A program made the translations under genes and the position numbers. Positions 61,432-64,000 of a stretch of DNA of 64,000 nt are shown here, piece after piece; positions within the stretch are counted from its first letter, which is position 1; the number at the start of each line of letters is the position of its first letter. This DNA comes from Flavobacterium anseongense (GTDB taxonomy: Bacteria; Bacteroidota; Bacteroidia; Flavobacteriales; Flavobacteriaceae), in the NCBI RefSeq assembly GCF_021608185.1, contig NZ_JAKIHN010000001.1, forward strand, positions 496,001 to 560,000. The letters run 5' to 3'. The notes beneath the pieces were generated by a model. It did not search any database. It was not told where the DNA came from and was given only the letters and a program-made list of their open reading frames with translations.

Positions 61432-61716
61432 TTTGAATTTGTCTTTTTGTTATTTTGAGGTAATTTTTATTACAATCTGTCTGTTACAAAGATTATCAAA
61501 TGAAACGTAAAAAGAAAGCCAAACTTATTCACAATACGGTCTAGTTTTTAACAAATCCCCTATTTTTGTGTTGATTTTTAATTTTTTATAAATTACTGAT
61601 TTTCAATAGTTTAAAAAAATAAAAATCTTTAAAAAGCCCTAAAACAAAGGTGATTACGAATTTTCTGATAGTAAAATTTTAACATTTTTAATCTTCTGAA
61701 AACGCAAATTTATGAC
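61432..61716. other. Gene-free region upstream of nrdB
   Basis: Very AT-rich. TAATCTTTG near 61489-61497 on the minus strand resembles a -7 box with one extra base; I do not see a NrdR box or a reliable -33 element. No small gene or repeat is evident. Confidence 0.5.
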
Positions 61717-61755
61717 ACAAAAAAAGAGCGGTTTTCCAGTAGAAAAACCGCTCTT
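61717..61755 (-). terminator. Terminator after the basic exported protein
   Basis: AGAGCGGTTTT-ccagtaga-AAAACCGCTCT, an 11 bp stem; on the minus strand it is followed by a T run, downstream of the gene at 61779. Confidence 0.9.
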
Positions 61756-61778
61756 CGAAAAAGTGTTTACATTATTTC

Positions 61779-62312
61779 TTATTTATCATCCGAAATATAG
61801 GTTTTATTACCATTAGAGTTGATGTAATATCTTCCTCCTCTTGGCCCAGTGTACACTTTTTTACCGTTATAAGTTCCCGTCACCTTGTCACGAACTTTTG
61901 GTGCTTTTTCGTTTGAAACTCTTTCCTTAATTTCTTTTTTTGCTTTGGCTTCTGCTTTATTAGCGGCGGCTTTTGCTTTTCCTGCAGTTGATTTTGCTTC
62001 ACCCGTAGCTGAAGCGTTATTGTCTTTAGCTCCTTTATAGCGTTTGTCTACTGTTCCATCTTTTTTTAGTTTTGGAGCATTCTTATCTGCATCTTTAAAA
62101 CGCTTATCCGGTGTGCCGTCTTTTTTAAGTTTAGGTGCTTTTTCTTTTACTTCTTTGGCAGCCTTTTCTGTTTTAGCTTTAGCTTCTTTCTTTGCTTTTG
62201 ATTCCTGAGCATTAGTATTGGCTATAAAAACCAAAAGGAAGCACAATAAAAATAATTTTTTACTCACGCGAAGTAGATTGTTTGGCAAGAGTTCGTGAAT
62301 CGTTGATTTCAT
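61779..62312 (-). CDS. Exported Lys-rich protein with GPRGGRYYI motif
   Basis: 177 residues. Signal peptide (hydrophobic ~19-32, ending NTNAQ) preceded by an unusually long n-region. Two tandem copies of APKLKKDGTPDKRFK-type repeats are followed by an Ala/Lys-rich coiled stretch and a C-terminal KKVYTGPRGGRYYINSNGNK block, known from small exported Bacteroidota proteins. The function is unknown; the basic charge suggests binding to an acidic polymer. Alone in its unit. Confidence 0.8.
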   Translation of the reverse strand: MKSTIHELLPNNLLRVSKKLFLLCFLLVFIANTNAQESKAKKEAKAKTEKAAKEVKEKAPKLKKDGTPDKRFKDADKNAPKLKKDGTVDKRYKGAKDNNASATGEAKSTAGKAKAAANKAEAKAKKEIKERVSNEKAPKVRDKVTGTYNGKKVYTGPRGGRYYINSNGNKTYISDDK

Positions 62313-62380
62313 GATAATGTGTTTAATGGATTATACTGATAAAGTTAAGTAAAAAATAAATGCAATAGCATTACAAACTG

Positions 62381-64000
62381 TTAAAAATATGCCCTCAATT
62401 GTATATTCCCGGTGTGAATGGTTTGGCTGGTTTCTGTTTTCCTGCCTTGATAGTTAATGTTGACATCTAAAAACTGTGTCAGGTTTTTTTGAAGCAGGAA
62501 ACGCCAAGTCATATTTTTCCCCGGTTGTAGTCCTTCCAACATTTGAAATGCTACAGCAGATTGTGCATCGCCTTCAAATTTATTTTGGTACAACGAAAAT
62601 TCTCCGTTCATCGTAACCTTCTTTTCGCTGGCATAAGAAAACGAAGTTCCGAAACGGTTTTGCAATAATTTTTCAGAATTGCCAATCTGATTTTCTTTGT
62701 TTTGGTATTCATAAAAAATATCCCAACTCGCATTTTTATTAAAGAGATAGGAAATTTTTGGATTGATTTGAAACCCATCAACTTTATAATTCTTACTACT
62801 GTAATTTTCAGAAGTCAAAGCTGATTGAGATGTTTCAGTTCCTAAAGTAAAAAGCCATGTCTTTTGAACCAAATGGGCATATTGGAACTGATGTGTGTTG
62901 TTTTTATTTTCCTGTGAACCTACAGAAAGTAAATTTTTTATTCGGTTACTGATAAAAGTCCATGTCATCGAATGATTCTGTTTTCCTCTGTTATAAAACA
63001 AGCTATTCCTGAAACTGGTGTTCAATCCTAACAGATTTTCATCAGAATGTGAAAACGGATTCAAATCGAAATTGTCTCCGTTGCGCTTTATTTTTCTTTC
63101 TATTAAAAATGAAGTCTGATTGTAAAAATAGGATGCTGCTTTTTTCCAACCGGTTTCGTTTTGCCATTGACTCATATTTAATGTGATCGCCTGTGAGAAT
63201 TTATTCTGATGTGTTTTGACAAAAATCTGATTGGGTAAAAATACCCTAACATATTTCGCCTGATCCGGAAAAGCTGCCACTTCAAACTCTTCCAATTCCT
63301 GAATGCCGTTGCCGTTGTAATCAATCCAAGTATAAACTCCTTGTCCGGGTTCGACTTCTAAATAAGTGAATTCCTGTTGCGCTATGGTTCCCGATGTAGT
63401 TTCATAAGCCGTTGTAGCCAAAATCAATTGATTGAAATATTTGTCGTTGTACAACAATCTGGAATTTAATGAAGGCTCATTTTTTCCTGTGGCATCAACA
63501 TATTTCAGATTTCTGTAGTTAACAAACAAGGACAAATCACTTTTCTTAGTTTGGAGTAATTTCGATTTTAAATAATAGGATTGCGACGTATTTACTTTTT
63601 GCAGTAAACCATTTTGCAAACTGTCATTCACACGTTGCAGATAACCTAATTCTACAAAAACTTTAGTGCTGTCACCACGACCAACAAATGCGCCATATTC
63701 AGTAAATCTTTGGCTTAATGTCGAAAACTGTTGCGTTGCCACAATTTTTTCTTTGTTGTTTTCCAAGCGCAAACTGCTGCCAATCCAGTTCTTTTTAAAG
63801 TTGTAGCGAACTTGTGATTGGTTTCGGATAAAGGTTGAATTCGCATACGTTCCGTTACTTTTTAAGTAACTGCTGTTTTGAAGAATGTTCCAGTTGTTGA
63901 GTTTAAATAATCCATTAACGATATGACGGTTTCCCGAAAAACTTTTGGAGAAATCGAGCTTTTCAAATTGATAGGTCAGCTTTCCTTTTTCGGGCAGAAT
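62381..64000 (-). CDS. Large outer-membrane beta-barrel-type protein, 5' end cut
   Basis: The frame stays open to the right edge; at least 539 residues. A TTG at 63772 is not the start, since the same frame continues upstream without a stop. It is rich in alternating Tyr/Phe/Asn strands and ends in Phe (QLRAYF), as barrels do. A calcium-type loop IDYNGNGIQELEEFEVA is present. The length and pattern fit large Bacteroidota envelope proteins of unknown function. Confidence 0.8.
   Translation of the reverse strand: MLPEKGKLTYQFEKLDFSKSFSGNRHIVNGLFKLNNWNILQNSSYLKSNGTYANSTFIRNQSQVRYNFKKNWIGSSLRLENNKEKIVATQQFSTLSQRFTEYGAFVGRGDSTKVFVELGYLQRVNDSLQNGLLQKVNTSQSYYLKSKLLQTKKSDLSLFVNYRNLKYVDATGKNEPSLNSRLLYNDKYFNQLILATTAYETTSGTIAQQEFTYLEVEPGQGVYTWIDYNGNGIQELEEFEVAAFPDQAKYVRVFLPNQIFVKTHQNKFSQAITLNMSQWQNETGWKKAASYFYNQTSFLIERKIKRNGDNFDLNPFSHSDENLLGLNTSFRNSLFYNRGKQNHSMTWTFISNRIKNLLSVGSQENKNNTHQFQYAHLVQKTWLFTLGTETSQSALTSENYSSKNYKVDGFQINPKISYLFNKNASWDIFYEYQNKENQIGNSEKLLQNRFGTSFSYASEKKVTMNGEFSLYQNKFEGDAQSAVAFQMLEGLQPGKNMTWRFLLQKNLTQFLDVNINYQGRKTETSQTIHTGNIQLRAYF

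Noticed and set aside
61432..61716. NrdR box upstream of nrdB
   Set aside because: I found no acaCwAtAT-type pair of boxes in this region by eye.
63770..63772. TTG at 63772 as start of the last gene
   Set aside because: The same frame continues without a stop to the window edge with barrel-like sequence, so the gene is cut by the edge.
1..64000. Prophage, integrative element, anti-phage defence system or polysaccharide utilisation locus
   Set aside because: No integrase, phage structural, toxin-antitoxin, restriction, retron or SusC/SusD genes were recognised; gene content is mostly core chromosome.
1..64000. tRNA or rRNA genes
   Set aside because: No cloverleaf with a TTC loop and acceptor pairing, and no rRNA-like block, was seen in the gaps between genes.

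Overview
The window is a gene-dense, AT-rich stretch of chromosome from a member of the Flavobacteriaceae, most likely Flavobacterium or a close relative. The evidence is: the gliding genes gldE and gldD in their usual mutY-ssb-gldE-gldD order; several secreted proteins with C-terminal type IX secretion (T9SS) sorting domains; promoters of the Bacteroidota type (TAnnTTTG at -7); A-rich rather than Shine-Dalgarno sequences ahead of ribosomal genes; and a bacterial geranylgeranylglyceryl-phosphate-type synthase. I see no rRNA, tRNA, CRISPR array, prophage or intact insertion sequence. Both edges cut through genes.

Layout. 0-5 kb: a flavin-reductase-like protein (cut), an FkbM methyltransferase, a radical SAM/methyltransferase pair and an orphan LacI regulator. 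5-8 kb: the ribosomal run rplM-rpsI-rpsB-tsf. 8-19 kb: a secreted RCC1 propeller protein, an M3 peptidase, a queuosine-precursor transporter, tag, aat, a DUF3127/flavoprotein pair, a histidine kinase, a transglutaminase-like protein, a HIT protein and greA. 19-24 kb: small lipoproteins (one pair tandemly duplicated) and a 1116-residue T9SS hydrolase-like protein. 24-31 kb: a TonB-dependent receptor behind a TPP riboswitch, arfB, a DUF4301 protein, a PnuC/PnuT-type transporter, the GGGP-type synthase and a phosphopantetheinyl transferase. 31-44.5 kb: ahcY, rpmA/rplU, an M16 protease pair, an EamA exporter, an HMA lipoprotein, gldD-gldE-ssb-mutY, an HU gene, a 30-residue basic protein and rng. 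44.6-52 kb: two O-antigen-ligase-type membrane proteins and two modular T9SS cargo paralogues. 52-64 kb: a SIMPL protein, tadA, dxs, dgt, GNAT and RDD genes, nrdA/nrdB and envelope proteins.

How the genes work together. Translation and envelope biogenesis dominate. The TPP riboswitch marks the TonB receptor as a probable thiamin-compound importer, and the PnuC-like protein 2 kb away is a plausible inner-membrane partner. One O-antigen-ligase/TPR gene ends 2 nt before a T9SS cargo gene, which suggests a glycan-transfer enzyme made together with a surface protein.

The most unusual content is non-coding. (1) A four-copy structured element (core AGCCCnGATTGCAACGG) shows covariation in its outer stem. 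(2) Degenerate repeats with a 7-nt period occur at about ten loci with different unit sequences; one makes a long potential hairpin in the rng leader, one lies in frame within dxs, and one encodes part of the receptor N-terminus. (3) Two families of small hairpins have covarying stems, and a REP-like cluster follows ahcY. (4) greA has a terminator-like hairpin at the very start of its leader. I made these observations by eye; none has been tested by genome search or folding software.
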